Source: [Phialemoniopsis] sp. UDSM-2020
Taxonomy: Eukaryota > Ascomycota > Sordariomycetes > Thyridiales > Thyridiaceae
Direction: 5' to 3'
Length of the DNA: 64,000 bases
Assembly (NCBI GenBank): GCA_018873225.1
Contig: JAEILZ010000001.1
Span: 5,580,001-5,644,000 of the forward strand
The position numbers and the translations under genes were made by a program. This document shows, piece by piece, positions 33,383 through 45,036 of the stretch (its first letter is position 1; each line of letters starts with the position of its first letter). The notes beneath the pieces were generated by a model, which was not told the DNA's origin, searched no databases, and worked only from the letters and a program-made list of their open reading frames with translations.

Positions 33383-35256
33383 TTAGGCAGCGGCTGTACC
33401 ATCCCGACCATCCCTCTGTTCGGAGAGAGCAATTTGTTCCGAGATGGCAATCTTCTCCTCGAACGTCCCCGGGCCTTCGAGGCTGATGGTGGTCACTTCA
33501 TCTCCGAAAAGCCTTGAGATCTCCTCCAGACTGAGGCCCTTTGACTCTGGGAAGTAGAAGAAAAGGGGCACGATGAAGCAGAAGAGGAGGATCAGGAAGA
33601 CGAGGTAGAACTTCCAACCGATGGTGGCAAACGCCGTCGGGCCGACCTGCAGGTAAATGAGCAGGGATGAAAAGTAGGCCACGATCGACCAAGCCATTCC
33701 CTTGGAGCGAATGTGGTTGGGAAAGATCTCGGAGGTGTAGACGCTGCGTGGTCAAGTCAGCAAGGACAGTCCCCCGAACGAAGAAGATCCTGGAGCAAAC
33801 TTACTAGGTGGTGACGTCGATGTTGAAGGCGAAGAAGGCGATGTGGGTGAAGAGGAAGAATACGCTCGCAATGGCAGTCGAGCGGGACCCGGTCCTCTCA
33901 AACATGCTGAGAGAAACACACTCTCCGATGAGCGAGAGCAGGTCGCCGATCCATCCGATCTTGAGCGCCTTGACTCGGCCAATGTGATCGATGGTGAAGG
34001 CGTTGAAGAAATTACCACAGAGCGCAATGGTAGCGTAGACACCGCCGAGAAGAAGCTGCTTTGTGGTATCGAAGCCGAGCTTGGCGTACAGCGCGGGCCC
34101 ATAGTCTGGACGAGCTGTCAGTATAGGATACATGTAACAGCAGGTCACTTAGTATCTATCACAAGGAATGACGTACTGGCAATGACAGTAGTGCCGGTCG
34201 TTTGCGCACCAAAGAGCACGATGAAGCCGATGATCATGCGCTTGCGATAAGAAGCCTTGACAAAGAGCTGCGCCCAAGACACGGCGTTTTGACGGTCAAT
34301 CTCAAACTGCTGTCGGATCTGCTGGAATTCCCTGAAGGCATAGGTGTCGTCCGGGTCGCTGGGGTCTCGGTGCAGCTTCTTGACGATGGCAAGGGCCTCC
34401 TCTGACCGGTCCTTGGAGATGAGCCAGCGAGGACTCTCCGGGAGGAACATGATGCCCAGCGTACAGAACAGCGGAGGGATCGCCTGGATGGCCAGAGGTA
34501 GCCGCCACTCGGCACCGTTGAGTGCGGTGACAAAGTAGAAACCAAATCCGATCCAACTGGAGGTGTGTTAGTAATCAACACCAACATCGTGCATGCCCCT
34601 AGGGGAGGGAGAGGAGGTTATCTGACTGACCTGGCTGCAAAGTATCCAATCGTGACGCAAATGCCGTGGAAACCGACCATCAAGCCGCGAGAGTGCGGCG
34701 CAGAGACCTCACTCTGGTACTGAGGCACAAGGGTGAGAAGCATACCAACTCCGAGGCCGTTCACAAAGCGAAAGACCAAGAACATGGCCATGGCGACCGA
34801 TCCAGCCTGCAGGGCGCCGCCGACGGTGGCCAGCAGGGAGCCGATGAAGATGGCCTTCTTGCATCCGAGCCGCTCGGAAGACCATGATGAGAATATAGCT
34901 CCTAGCACTGTCGCAGACAAACAACGTCATGTCAGTACTGGTCCACAACACGGGTGCCGCAATGAGAGCGTCTGCCATGTAATACATACATCCACCTCCG
35001 GTATAAATCCCGCTGGTAGCGCCCGAGATGGCGTCTGCGTTGGAAAGCTTGTCGATGTTGAAGTAAGCACTGGACGGCGCGTGCCAAGACGTCAGTAAGA
35101 GGAGAACAAAAGCTTGTTGCGAGCCACCTACTTGAATGTGGGCTGGGCCAAGGTTGTCCCGATGATGACATTGGAATAGCCAAAGGTCAAGGAGCCGAGA
35201 GCTACGAAGATGACGACCAAAAGGCCGTATTTAGTTGTGCGCCTCTTTTCACCCAT
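33383..35256 (-). CDS. MFS sugar-type transporter
   Basis: Six exons on the minus strand: 35256-35132, 35069-34990, 34907-34631, 34556-34177, 34105-33805, 33743-33383; introns of 61-82 bp; 507 residues. About 12 membrane segments are visible. Family signatures include FRFVNGLGVGMLLTLVPQYQSE, the central loop PESPRWLISKDRSEEA, and the post-TM12 PESKGLSLEEISRLF, placing it in the sugar porter family (MFS 2.A.1.1). The start MGEKRRTTKYGLLVVIF is cytosolic then TM1. The exon 2 donor (GTATGT after GGAT) could instead be GTGGAT a few bases earlier, changing two residues. The substrate cannot be read. It is divergent from the lactonase-like gene, with 482 bp between starts. Confidence 0.93.
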
Positions 35257-35738
35257 CTTGGTTCAATCCTTGGATGTTGTGTTGCTCTCTGTACAACTGT
35301 CGATATATATATATGAGAGAGAGAGAGTAAGAGAGATACAGATCGCATGTTTTTTTTTACCTTGTCCCTCCTCGCGGGGACCCCAGGATCATTTTAAGCA
35401 CGAGTCGGCGAGTTGCCCGATGGAGCGAGCGTCGATGGAGTCGACGTCGGATCAGACCCATCGGATGTTTTCTGTCAGGCACGGGGAATGAAGCTTGACT
35501 TGCTTGACCCATTGCTTATTACCGAGCACCGCTCGCATCGACAGCGCCGATCAGTTCCGCGCTTGGCATAGACGTCGACGATAGCGCCTCCGGTAAAAAG
35601 CCCGATGCGATGGTCTAGTACTTGTACGTACGGAGTAAGTAGAAATAAAGACCCAGTTCCCTCCCAGAAAATCAGGAATTGATGTCGGATACTTGCTAGC
35701 CGTATTCCTTCGTCTCATTTCAAGTCCCCAGACCAAAT
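35257..35738. promoter_or_regulatory. Divergent upstream region, transporter and lactonase-like gene
   Basis: 482 bp between divergent starts, with an AT dinucleotide run followed by a GA run (35303-35327). A GTACGTACGG element near 35625 resembles elements found upstream of other genes in the window. Confidence 0.55.
35303..35327. repeat. Compound (AT)n(GA)n microsatellite
   Basis: Six AT units run directly into six and a half GA units, followed by further GAGA sequence to about 35336. Confidence 0.9.
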
Positions 35739-37260
35739 ATGCCTAGATCGGGTCGACTCGGAGCCGCAGTCGGAGCAGCGCTGCTGGCCATTGTCGCAGC
35801 CTGGCTCCACCGCGATATTCTGACCCTGGTTGCCGATGCCGTGGGTCATGTCGACATCGGACCCGGCAAGCTGGTGCGCTGGGAGAACAGCCCCATGCTC
35901 AACAACGGCGACTGCAGGGTCGTCGACGTCGCCAACGCCTGTGAAGATGTCAAGGTTCATTTCGATTCCAGCACGGCCTTCCTGGCCTGCGGCGACCCCC
36001 TAGGACGAACGCACTGGTACCCGCCGGCATGTATGAGGAACGAGGCCGCGAGGTCGGAAGAGACTTTCCGCGAGAAGCTGTTCAAGTACGACATCAAGTC
36101 TGGCAAGACGACTGAGCTGCGCATAGAAGGCCTGGAGGGCGACTTCGTCACCCACGGCATCGACATCTTTCAGTCGCCCACCGATTCCACCAAGGTATGT
36201 GATATGTCTGGAAAAGGCGTCCGTCCAGTCCGTCGGTACATGCCTGACAGCGGCCCTGTAGATCCATATCTTCGCTGTCAAACACGCCCGTGATGGAGAT
36301 GCCATCACCATCTTCTCTCATGTTCTAGGTTCCGATCTGGTCACACTGGTCAAGGATGTCAAACATCCGTCGATCAAGACAGCGAATGGCGTTGCAGCTG
36401 TTGGCGAATAGTACGCATCTTCCACCCCTGCACTTTATTAAAGTACACCCAGGCTCTTTACTAACATGCGCAGTGCCTTTTACCTTACGAACGACCACTA
36501 TTTTGCCCAAGATCCACTCCGGTATCTGGAAGAGCAACTGGGACCATGGTCCTGGGCCACACACGTGCAGTACTGTGACGCTTCTCAAGAGGTAATGCAC
36601 CCTGCTCTCTTTCGCCATCCATGCCAACGAATGCTGGACCTGGGAGACTGACTGGTCATTTGCAGAAAGTGGAATGCCGCCAGGTCACCAAGGCTCAGCC
36701 TGGTGCGAACGGGCTTGCGGTATGGCAAGACCATATGTTTGTAGGCGATTCCAAGAATGCAACCGTCACCGTCTACCAACTGCAACCCAATAACGGGGCC
36801 GAAATTGAGAGAAAAGTGGTAAGATGCTCCTTGAACCGCCGGTATAAGGTCACATCTCTAATTAAACACCCCCTTGATAAAGGAACTCGGTGCCGCCGCC
36901 GACAACATCAATATCGACCCCATCACGGGTGACCTGATCATCTCGAGTATGTCATGTATCACACGCTCTTTGCGCCTACCTCGATCGACCATGCTGACAA
37001 GTGGATGTGGTGTAGTATTCCCGACAATTGAGGATCTGCCTACTTATCTGGCCAACGTACAGCGTCTGGGCAAGGAGCTGCTGGTGCCAGCCGGGGCGCT
37101 GAGGCTCGTCAAGGCAAAGGGCTACGAGCCGGAGCTGATCTATCACGACAATGGTGCAGTCCTCAGCTTCATGACGGCCATGGCCCTCGACCCTTACAAC
37201 AAAGTGCTCATCGGCGCTGCCGTGCTCCAGTACGGTGGATTTGCCGTCTGTCGTATTTAG
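35739..37260 (+). CDS. Paraoxonase/arylesterase-like beta-propeller protein
   Basis: Six exons: 35739-36194, 36262-36410, 36474-36591, 36666-36818, 36883-36946, 37016-37260; introns of 63-74 bp; 394 residues. A hydrophobic N-terminal segment (GAAVGAALLAIVAAWLH) acts as signal peptide or anchor, as in serum paraoxonases. Six-bladed-propeller landmarks in order: FVTHGIDIF (equivalent to the catalytic His region), HPSIKTANGVAAVGEYAFYLTND, PGANGLAVWQDHMFVGDSKN and DNINIDPITGDLII, which supply the calcium-binding Asn and Asp residues. Paraoxonases hydrolyse lactones and aryl esters with a catalytic calcium in the secretory pathway or outside the cell. Substrate unknown. Head-to-head with the MFS transporter, so coordinated uptake and lactone hydrolysis is possible but unproven. 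Confidence 0.88.
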
Positions 37261-37749
37261 AGCAAGTGAGGAAGCCAACCTGAAAACTAGATTGATCTAG
37301 AAGATGGGGTAGTTATCTAGCGCTGCCTGATCGATGTAAACATGCAAGGGTCATTGAAAAGCAGTCATGCATCCCGTCCTGGCAGTATGAAGCGATGTAC
37401 GATGTATGGGTTATTTGAGAAAAACAACACGAACCATAGTAACTATAGTGATTGGCCATGTTATGCTAGGCCTGGCAGGGCTGCCTCACAGTCGATGTTC
37501 ATGCCGTCGAAGATTATCCAGGGCTTTACGGCTGCAAGTGGCAGTTGTAGTAAGGTAGTCTCAAGAAGCCCACCGTCATATTGTACTATATGCAATGCTT
37601 GTACATTCGATCTGCAGTCCCTGCTCTCTAAAACCCTTCATGCGAGCCGCAGTTCTGTCCTATATGAATGCCCAGCGATCTATTACTACATCATTTGAAC
37701 AGAGAGAAAATTGAAAGAGCGCCCGTTCTACACCAAGCACCGCGACACC
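37261..37749. other. Intergenic, convergent gene ends
   Basis: 489 bp of 3' flanking sequence for the lactonase-like gene (plus) and VMA13 (minus). A plus-strand frame at 37342-37698 shows no family signature. Confidence 0.5.
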
Positions 37750-39332
37750 TTACTTGGTGTCAAAGCTGTACTTCAACCAGCCCCCTAGAGCTTTCAGGCT
37801 CTCCCACCTCACGCTCTCGTCTGCCTCGCCCATGAGCTCCATGACCCTGGTCTTGAGGCCCAGCCTCTCGAGCTGCGTCCGCTTCTCGGGCACCTCCTTA
37901 ACCAAGTTGCCAATGTCGTTGCAGGCAATGGCCAGGACAGCCTTGTCAGCGTCCCAGGGCTTGGCCATGATGTCGGCAATGCGCCGCGGGATGTCGCCGT
38001 TCTCGTGCTCGAGGATGCGGCGGGCGTTCTCGGCCCAGAAGACGGTGGAGCGATGCGGGGGAGACCAGCGCAAGTGACCGGAACGGACCTCGGCGACGTA
38101 CTCATCAAAGGTGGTCTTGGTGGTGGTGTACTCTTCGAGCATCTCCTTGAGCTTCTGAGTGTCCTCCTGCAGGTCCGGGTCGGTCAGGTGGCGCGACGAC
38201 ATGTTGGACAAGTGAGCAGGAAGACGGGCGAGGACAGCTGTGGGGAGGAGGGTGTCGCGGTTGGCATCGAGGAGATTGTAGAGGGTGGAGACGAGGAGGC
38301 GTGTTGTTTTTTCTTTGGGAGAGAGGCGGAGGAGCTGGGTGTAGAGAAGAATAATGTCGAACTCGCTGGAAATTTGTTAGTATCCTTCTTCGAGGAAGTC
38401 TTGTTGGGACACCAGAATTGCACTGACTCGTTGAGATCATCGCCGATAGCTTCAGCCTCGAAAGACAGCTGCCACATGACCAGGAGGACGTGATAGAGCA
38501 GCTGCAGGCCGACACCGCCCGAGAGGGAACCCTCGAAACCCGTGGTCCTGCCCGTGGTAGAGGTGCCGCTCCAGAGGCTAGCGGCGACGTCACCGTTACC
38601 GACACCGGCTGCCGACCGCAGGATGTCCACCAATGGTGCCACAGTCTCGCTCCGTTGGGCCCAGAATTGCCGCCGAACGTCTCGGCCGTAGAGCAGGTTG
38701 GAGTACTGCTGGACGCCGATGTCTTGCAGTCCGGGGTCTGAGTCCTTTGTGAGGGAGGACAGGTAGCTCAGGATGACGGGCAGGGCCTTGTGGACGGTGG
38801 CGGCGGAGGCATCCTTGGATGCGGCCATGATGGCCGTGATGACGGTCGAGGCGAGCAGTGGAATGGGAACATCGGCGTTGGACGGGGGTGCGAGGAGCGG
38901 TAGGAGCGGTTTGTACGGATCTGGGTTCTCGTGGAGAGCCTTGGCGAGGGCGGGCACGGCTGCGGAAGGGGGAGAGAAGTCTCATGTTAGCTTATCGTGT
39001 TTGGAAGTCGTAAGAGTAGCAGTGGTGGGCGTCTTACATTCTAGGACATCGGTTAGGAGGACGAGGAGGTACTGAACAACATCCTGTCGCTTGGCAGCCG
39101 ACTCGAGCACACTCGGGGTAGCAGAGTCGCCGACGAAGAGAACCCTGTAAGCATCGAGGTCGGCCTCAATCTTTTGCTGACGGGTTTCGGTCTTGACCTT
39201 GTCGACGGCGCGGATGCGGGCGAGCTGGTCATCGGTCAAGGTACCAGCGCGCACAGCGCCATCCCACGGGATGGGTCTCTGGCGGATGTTATTTTGTAGG
39301 GATGCCAAGTAGGTCGGGGGATCGAGCGACAT
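37750..39332 (-). CDS. VMA13: V-ATPase V1 subunit H (Vma13)
   Basis: Three exons on the minus strand: 39332-39038, 38959-38428, 38365-37750; introns of 78 and 62 bp (the second with a textbook ACTAAC branch site); 480 residues, the normal length. The start MSLDPPTYLASLQNNIRQRP and the C-terminal region FWAENARRILEHE, AIACNDIGNLVKEVPEKR and WESLKALGGWLKYSF are diagnostic of subunit H, an armadillo-type helical protein. It bridges the V1 and Vo sectors, activates proton pumping in the assembled complex, and inhibits free V1 ATPase activity, acting at the vacuole and endosome membranes. Confidence 0.96.
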
Positions 39333-41000
39333 GATGGCGATGCGCGCTCTCTCTGTTGAGGTTTGGTGCCGGGGGAGTGTACGAGCAGAAGATGAGATGG
39401 GGGGAACAAGCCAACCAGCCAGCCAGCAGCTACTTGGAGGATATGAGGTCAGTTGCATTCGAGTTGCGAGGTTTACCCGCACTGCGCTACCTACTTAGTC
39501 AAGCCAAGGCTAGAAGCTTGGACCACCTCTGGACCAGCACTGAGCTTCCCTCAAGCCACACCATCCAAAAGCCACATGGCTTGGTGTAAAGTCGGAGCAC
39601 TTGGTTGAGCTTAAGTTGCCCATCTAGGTTCTCCATATGCGAATACTCGTGCGTGGTTTTCCAAACCAGCGAATACTCTTTGAAGCAACGGCCTAGCTGC
39701 CTTAGGTAACTCCCAGAGTACTCACGTATGTGATGTGATGTGGCTGGGAAAACCCACCCGTGTGTACTTGGAGGATACGAGTGCCGGGGTTGCGGACCCC
39801 TGTAACCCTGCTGGGATCCCCCCCCCAGCTTCAGCGCCGAGACTGCCCAGGTGCCTGTGCCCATGCCCAGGTGGTGGGTGAGGCTTCACACTGGTCAGTC
39901 ATTTACAAGTAATTAATTGATTGATCGTTGTCCCGTCACCAGCTCGAGATCTACAGGGGGGCACGATTGGACTACCCAAGACCACCAAAGTCAAGTCGCT
40001 CTTTAGTCAAGGTACCGGGCGTCATCAAGAGCTCGTAAACATGTTTGTTCTGCAGCCCAAGCCCACACACCAGACGTGACCAGACCTCGAGCTTCACAGG
40101 GTCCAATTGGCCTTGCAGTAGCTTGCAGCACACACGCAGCTCCAATCGTCGACGTTGACCAAGACTGACAAACACCCGGAAAGTCCCTCACCAGCAGCCC
40201 ACTCCAGCGCCCTCTGGTACCCCCTCCAGTGGTCTGCGCGCGCGTGCAAAACTGACAACCGAACCTTGTTAGGACCCGTCCGTTGTGTGATCGATTTTGA
40301 GCCGAAAAGAGGAAAAATAGACACGGAAAAGAACATAGGAAAATCCAGACCCTGAATTTCTTACAAGGATCATCGTAGAAGTGTGACGCATTACGGGGTC
40401 TGGTGTTGTTTGGGCCAGCACTGAAGCCATCGCACATCACCAAAACCAAGAGGTTGGGTTTTTGCGGGAGGTTGGTCTCGGTCAACTGCCACCACCACCA
40501 CCACATTAAAACCTGCAGGTATTGGCACCAAGACCACCCACCTCCATTCCAGAATTCCTTTCCTCTCTCCTTTTTCCTCTCTACATCCTCACTGCTTCCA
40601 TTCCAGTCGACAACTTCTAGCGTTCACGATACTTTTTGTGCTTGCTAACATTCCAGCGACTCTTTCTCTCTCGGTCGGGCGCCAGCATTGAGCTACCCCT
40701 GCCCTGCCGTTTCACCGGGGCCCCATCCCACTGAACAGCTCAGCCGACCGGACGCTAATAGGGAAACACGCACGCATTCGAGTGGATTCAATTGACGTGC
40801 GGGCGGCACGGGACGGAGCGCCGGGGGGTTGTCGAAAAAAAGGCGAGCTCACCGCCAGACAGGCAGACAGTGCGACACCACGATCGCAGCCCGGTCGGGC
40901 ACGACGCTTTTCGACGCTCTCTCAAATAAATCTCGTCCGAGAGGCGCCCAGGGCGGATTTGAGATTTCCCTCACCCCCAAGACACAGCATATCACTCAAA
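39333..41000. other. Long divergent upstream region, VMA13 and membrane protein gene
   Basis: 1.67 kb without a supported gene. The right part (about 40480-41000) is C+T-rich with a CCA run near 40490-40502 and probably forms the long 5' leader of the 41001 gene; the reading frame there is open back to 40782 but has no ATG. A C9 run is at about 39820. Confidence 0.5.
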
Positions 41001-42443
41001 ATGCTGCGACTACGCCCATCAACACCCTCACCGCAGCGGGGGCTGCAACACCTACTGCTTCCCCTGCTGCTCCTCACCACCTCTTCACTTTTTAGTCCCG
41101 TCGCGGCGCACCCTTTCCCGCGCGACGAGAGCCACGGCCCTGTTTCGGCCGGGGTCTTGATGCCCAGGGCCGGCTGCCAGGAGACCTGCGGCTACGACAA
41201 GTTCTGCTGCCCCGACGGACAGCAGTGCTATACTTCCAATGGCATTGCCGGCTGCACCAACGCTGCCGCGGGCGGAGGCTTCGCCCTGTTCACCACCACT
41301 TGGACCAAGACCGAGACTTTTACCAGCACCGGCAGCTCCTACTTCCCCGCCCAGACGGCCGCAGCCCCGGCAGCTTGCACTCCAGCCCCGGGCACGGGAC
41401 AGATCGCATGCGGCTCCATCTGCTGTGCCAACTGGCAGTATTGCGCCTACGAAGGCCAGTGCCTGCCCAACTACGGAGCGGGAGGCGGCAGTAGTGGCGG
41501 CGGCGACAGCGGAGGAGGAGCAGGCGGCGCGGCGACATCGCAGTACTCGGCACCCTACCGTGTGACCAGCGGCGCGACAGCCACGACGCCGACCAGGACC
41601 GGCACTGCCGTCGGCGCGACCAGCACTTCAGCCGGTGCGGGCGCCGTCGGCACCACGAGCAGCAACAAGCTCTCCGGAGGGGCCATCGCCGGCATCGTCG
41701 TCGGTGTCATTGCTGGTGTCATCCTGCTGCTGCTCATCTGCGCCTGCTGCATCGTCCGCGGCCTCTGGAACGGCCTCATGGCCCTGCTCGGCTTCGGCAA
41801 GAAGAAGAAGACGCGCGAGGAGACCATCATCGAGGAGGAGCGGTACACCCGACACGGCTCCGTCCACTCGCGCCGCGACCGGCACGGCGGGTGGTTCGGC
41901 GGAGGGCGCGGCGGCGGGAGGCCCTCGACGGCGGCCTCTAGGCGCACCGAGAAGAAGAAATCGACCGGCGCCGGCTGGTTAGGCCTCGGCGCCGCCGCGG
42001 GGACGCTGCTGCTGCTGCTGGGCCTCCGGCGCGACAAGAAGCGCCGCGCCTCCCAGGCCAAGACGCGCAGCGATGTGAGCAGCAGCTACTGGTCCAATTC
42101 GTATACGGGGAGCAGCCCGAGTGAGTTTTCCTCTGACTACTACTTTTCCGAGAAGAGTGGGCGGCGGGGCGGCAGCGGCAGCCGGCACACCGCCGGGCCC
42201 GGTCCGGCCCCGCCGAGGAGCCGAGCTCCCTCGCAAGGGGGAGGAGGAGGAGGAGGAGGATCGCACATCCGCGGCGGCGGGTCCGAGTACTATGATGCTG
42301 ACCAGCGCTCCTACGACTCAGGCAGCTCGAGCTCCGGAGGTAGAACGCGCGACTCGCGGCGCAGCCACAGGACGCACACGACGCGCGTGTCGAGGGGTCC
42401 GCCCTCGAGGGCTCCCTCGAGGGTGCCCTCCTCTCGCAGGTAG
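41001..42443 (+). CDS. Cysteine-rich single-pass membrane protein
   Basis: Single exon, 480 residues, with ATG at 41001 (CTCAAAATGC). N-terminal signal peptide (LLLPLLLLTTSSLFSPVAA), then two short cysteine clusters: CQETCGYDKFCCPDGQQC with a final C about residue 85, and CTPAPGTGQIACGSICCANWQYC to C154. A Gly/Ser/Thr-rich stalk leads to one strong membrane helix (AGIVVGVIAGVILLLLICACC, about 231-251), followed by a cytoplasmic tail rich in Arg, Ser and Gly (SRRDRHGGW, GGGGGGGGS, RGPPSRAPSRVPSSRR). A second hydrophobic run (GLGAAAGTLLLLLGL) lies in the tail. The layout resembles fungal surface sensor-like proteins with ICCA-QYC cysteine motifs; the ligand and role are unknown. The long upstream leader suggests translational control. 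Confidence 0.85.
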   Translation: MLRLRPSTPSPQRGLQHLLLPLLLLTTSSLFSPVAAHPFPRDESHGPVSAGVLMPRAGCQETCGYDKFCCPDGQQCYTSNGIAGCTNAAAGGGFALFTTTWTKTETFTSTGSSYFPAQTAAAPAACTPAPGTGQIACGSICCANWQYCAYEGQCLPNYGAGGGSSGGGDSGGGAGGAATSQYSAPYRVTSGATATTPTRTGTAVGATSTSAGAGAVGTTSSNKLSGGAIAGIVVGVIAGVILLLLICACCIVRGLWNGLMALLGFGKKKKTREETIIEEERYTRHGSVHSRRDRHGGWFGGGRGGGRPSTAASRRTEKKKSTGAGWLGLGAAAGTLLLLLGLRRDKKRRASQAKTRSDVSSSYWSNSYTGSSPSEFSSDYYFSEKSGRRGGSGSRHTAGPGPAPPRSRAPSQGGGGGGGGSHIRGGGSEYYDADQRSYDSGSSSSGGRTRDSRRSHRTHTTRVSRGPPSRAPSRVPSSRR

Positions 42444-43408
42444 CATCCGGCTGCTGCTACTGGCGGCGTTCCGCCTGATCTAATCTAGCACCGAGCGGGC
42501 CGTCCACGTACATATCCAGGCCCGCAATGCAGAACAAAGCTATACTGCATCGCGACATACACATATACCACACTCTACCCCATCATCACCAATGTCACTC
42601 AAAATCATCATCAATCGGCGTTAGAATTGTTTTCGGAAAATCATCTTCATTCTACAAATATTTACCCCGAGGCGCGGAACGCCATTGTCAACTCGACAAT
42701 GGACTGTTTGCCGCGACTGGTTTTTTCTCACTTTACCCCTGACTACTACTACCTTGGAACGGGAGCGGGAGAGGACAAGACCTGTACATGACCGACGAGC
42801 AACGAATGGGGGGGACAAAAGGGCCCCGGGGGAGGAAACGAGCGAGACGAAACGACATGCCCTATTTTGTAATGCGATAGATCGAAGGACATGAGCCACC
42901 TATTTTGCATGAGACCATGAGACGGACCAGGGTCCGCAAGAATTTGTCCATATCAAATAAGATTCACACTCACCCATACCAACCAATACTTACCCTGCTC
43001 AAAGTTTGCCCTGTGATGAAATCGTGCTTCGCCGTTGCCTCCGCACACTCTCAACTTGAATACGTGGGCGATGCTTAGGCTCTGCCGTTAACACTTCATG
43101 ACTCGGCTTCCTCCTGTTCCCGCCTCCGCATGATGATCGTGTAGCTCATGAATCTTCACTGCAGGCGTAAAATCGGCTCCGTAAGTCCTGACCAGCGTGA
43201 ATTAGTGTGCATAACCACAGGGACCGCAAGATGTTCCTAGCCAAGACGATGGTTCAACGCCAATGTACTCCATATTTGGTCAAGTGTTCCTTTTCATTTT
43301 TCGCGTAGCTCTATATGCTACACAGCATGCAATTGCCATTTGATGAACCCCTGCCACTCCAAGTGAAGACCCAGAAAGCACAATGAAAACCGTGTCCCGT
43401 GATCACGC
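42444..43408. other. Intergenic, convergent gene ends
   Basis: 965 bp of 3' flanking sequence between the membrane protein gene and RPL9. Short frames only (for example 42621-42899, minus), with no signature. Confidence 0.5.
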
Positions 43409-44418
43409 TCACGACTCCTCAACAACGTTGCCCTTCTCCGAGACGTACAGACCGTCCAAGAACTAGAAAAAATCACAATAGTCAGCCATCGATTGTCCAC
43501 GCGGAGACTGTGGGTGGCGTGACGGTTGCCGGGCTTACCTTTCGGATATCCTTGTTTCGCACTCTGCAGATCTGCTGGATGTCGGCCGCGCTCTGAGAAA
43601 CACCCTCGAGGGAGTTGCCGGACAGGATCAGCTCGTCCTTCTGGGCCTTGGAGACCTCGACCTCAACACCGCTCTGCATAATAACCCTCCGGACGATCTT
43701 CTCGCCAATGAAGTTTCGGATCTCGACCTCGTAGACGCCCTCCGAGTTCTTCTCAATGTTGACGTTGATGGGGAAATGGGCATAGACGTATCGCATCTTG
43801 TACTTGAAGCCCTTGGTGACGCCGACGATCAGGTTGTTGATGAGGGAGCGGACGGTGCGCAGGGTAGCGACGTTCTTCCTGTTGCCATGGTGGATCTCGA
43901 TGGCGATGACGTTCTTCTGGGGGAGAGAGAAGTTGACAGCCAGGTGGTTCAGGTTCTTGACGAGCTTGCCTGTATTGTAAAGTCGAGTGTTAGAGCGGAC
44001 ACAGTTCTGACAGCTATTTTTCGCAGACAGGCTGCCTCTCTTTCGCTTCAAACGAGAAAGGGATGGTGTGAATTCGTACCTCGGGGGCCCTCGACGGTGA
44101 CAATTCTGGACTTGATGGAGACCTTGACTGTTTGTTGGGAAAATACGTCAGTAAAAAGACATCAGATGCAAACACTGCAATGCGACTCCCGCCTGGCCAA
44201 AGAGTCCGACTGCCAGAGGCACACAAGCCATCATGCGCTCGCCCATCGTTGTTGTTCCATGATGCTGCTTCCTCTCTTGTTTCCCCTCCATCCAGCGAAC
44301 TCTTGGCCAGGTCCGTTCTGCCCAATGCAGAAAAATAAAAGTCGGGGGGATTGAATGATCGATGTATCGTACCTCCGTCCGGAATCTCCAGGGTCTCCTC
44401 TGAGTGAATGTACTTCAT
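43409..44418 (-). CDS. RPL9: 60S ribosomal protein uL6 (L9)
   Basis: Four exons on the minus strand: 44418-44373, 44127-44080, 43969-43539, 43462-43409; introns of 245, 110 and 76 bp; 192 residues, as usual for eukaryotic uL6. The start MKYIHSEETLEIPDG, the middle KLVKNLNHLAVNFSLPQKN, KGFKYKMRYVYAHFPIN and the end FLDGLYVSEKGNVVEES are diagnostic. The protein sits near the sarcin-ricin loop of the large subunit. The first intron is more than twice the length of others in this window. Confidence 0.97.
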
Positions 44419-45036
44419 CTTGCCGGTGGTGAGGGGTTGACGAGATGGTCGAGGTTGAGGGTATCTTCAAGGTCGTGACCGGCCGTCTTCAAAAATTTGG
44501 CGAATATTGCGAGTGTGGGAATGGAAAAGTTTCTGGCTAGGGCTCCTCCACCACGTGACTGGCTGGTCCCTCGTTTAGGTACGGAGTGGGCACTTGCACT
44601 GAGAGAGGCTGTTTGACCTTTCCCACTTAAAAAAAAGTTTGGGGCGGAGGGGGGACAAAGATGGGTGGTCCATGCGCTGGTTCTGTGCAATGTCCTGTCG
44701 AGCACATGTAAAATCACGTGCGGTATCTTATCAAAAAGATTCCCCCCCACTCTCAAGAGACGTCATTGGCCGGGAGGATGCCAGAGCTGGCCCCAGCTGG
44801 CGGGCATCTGTCGGACTGGCTCCTCACCCACCTGCAGCTCGTCCCTAGCAAACAAGCAAGTACGTACCTGGGTACGTACCTCCCTGTAGCACGACTCTAG
44901 CACCGGGAAGCTCTCCCAAGAGCAGTCAGTCCAGGCACCTCCATTATCACCATCACGACCACTCACCACCCACCACCTACACCACCACCTCCAAGCGTTC
45001 TCGCTGCCCTCTTCGGCATCAATTGCGTCCCACAAG
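44419..45036. promoter_or_regulatory. Divergent upstream region of RPL9 and VPS26
   Basis: 618 bp between divergent starts. It contains an inverted repeat TACGTACC-TG-GGTACGTA at 44861-44878 and a CCACCT/CCACCA-rich leader just before VPS26. Confidence 0.6.
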
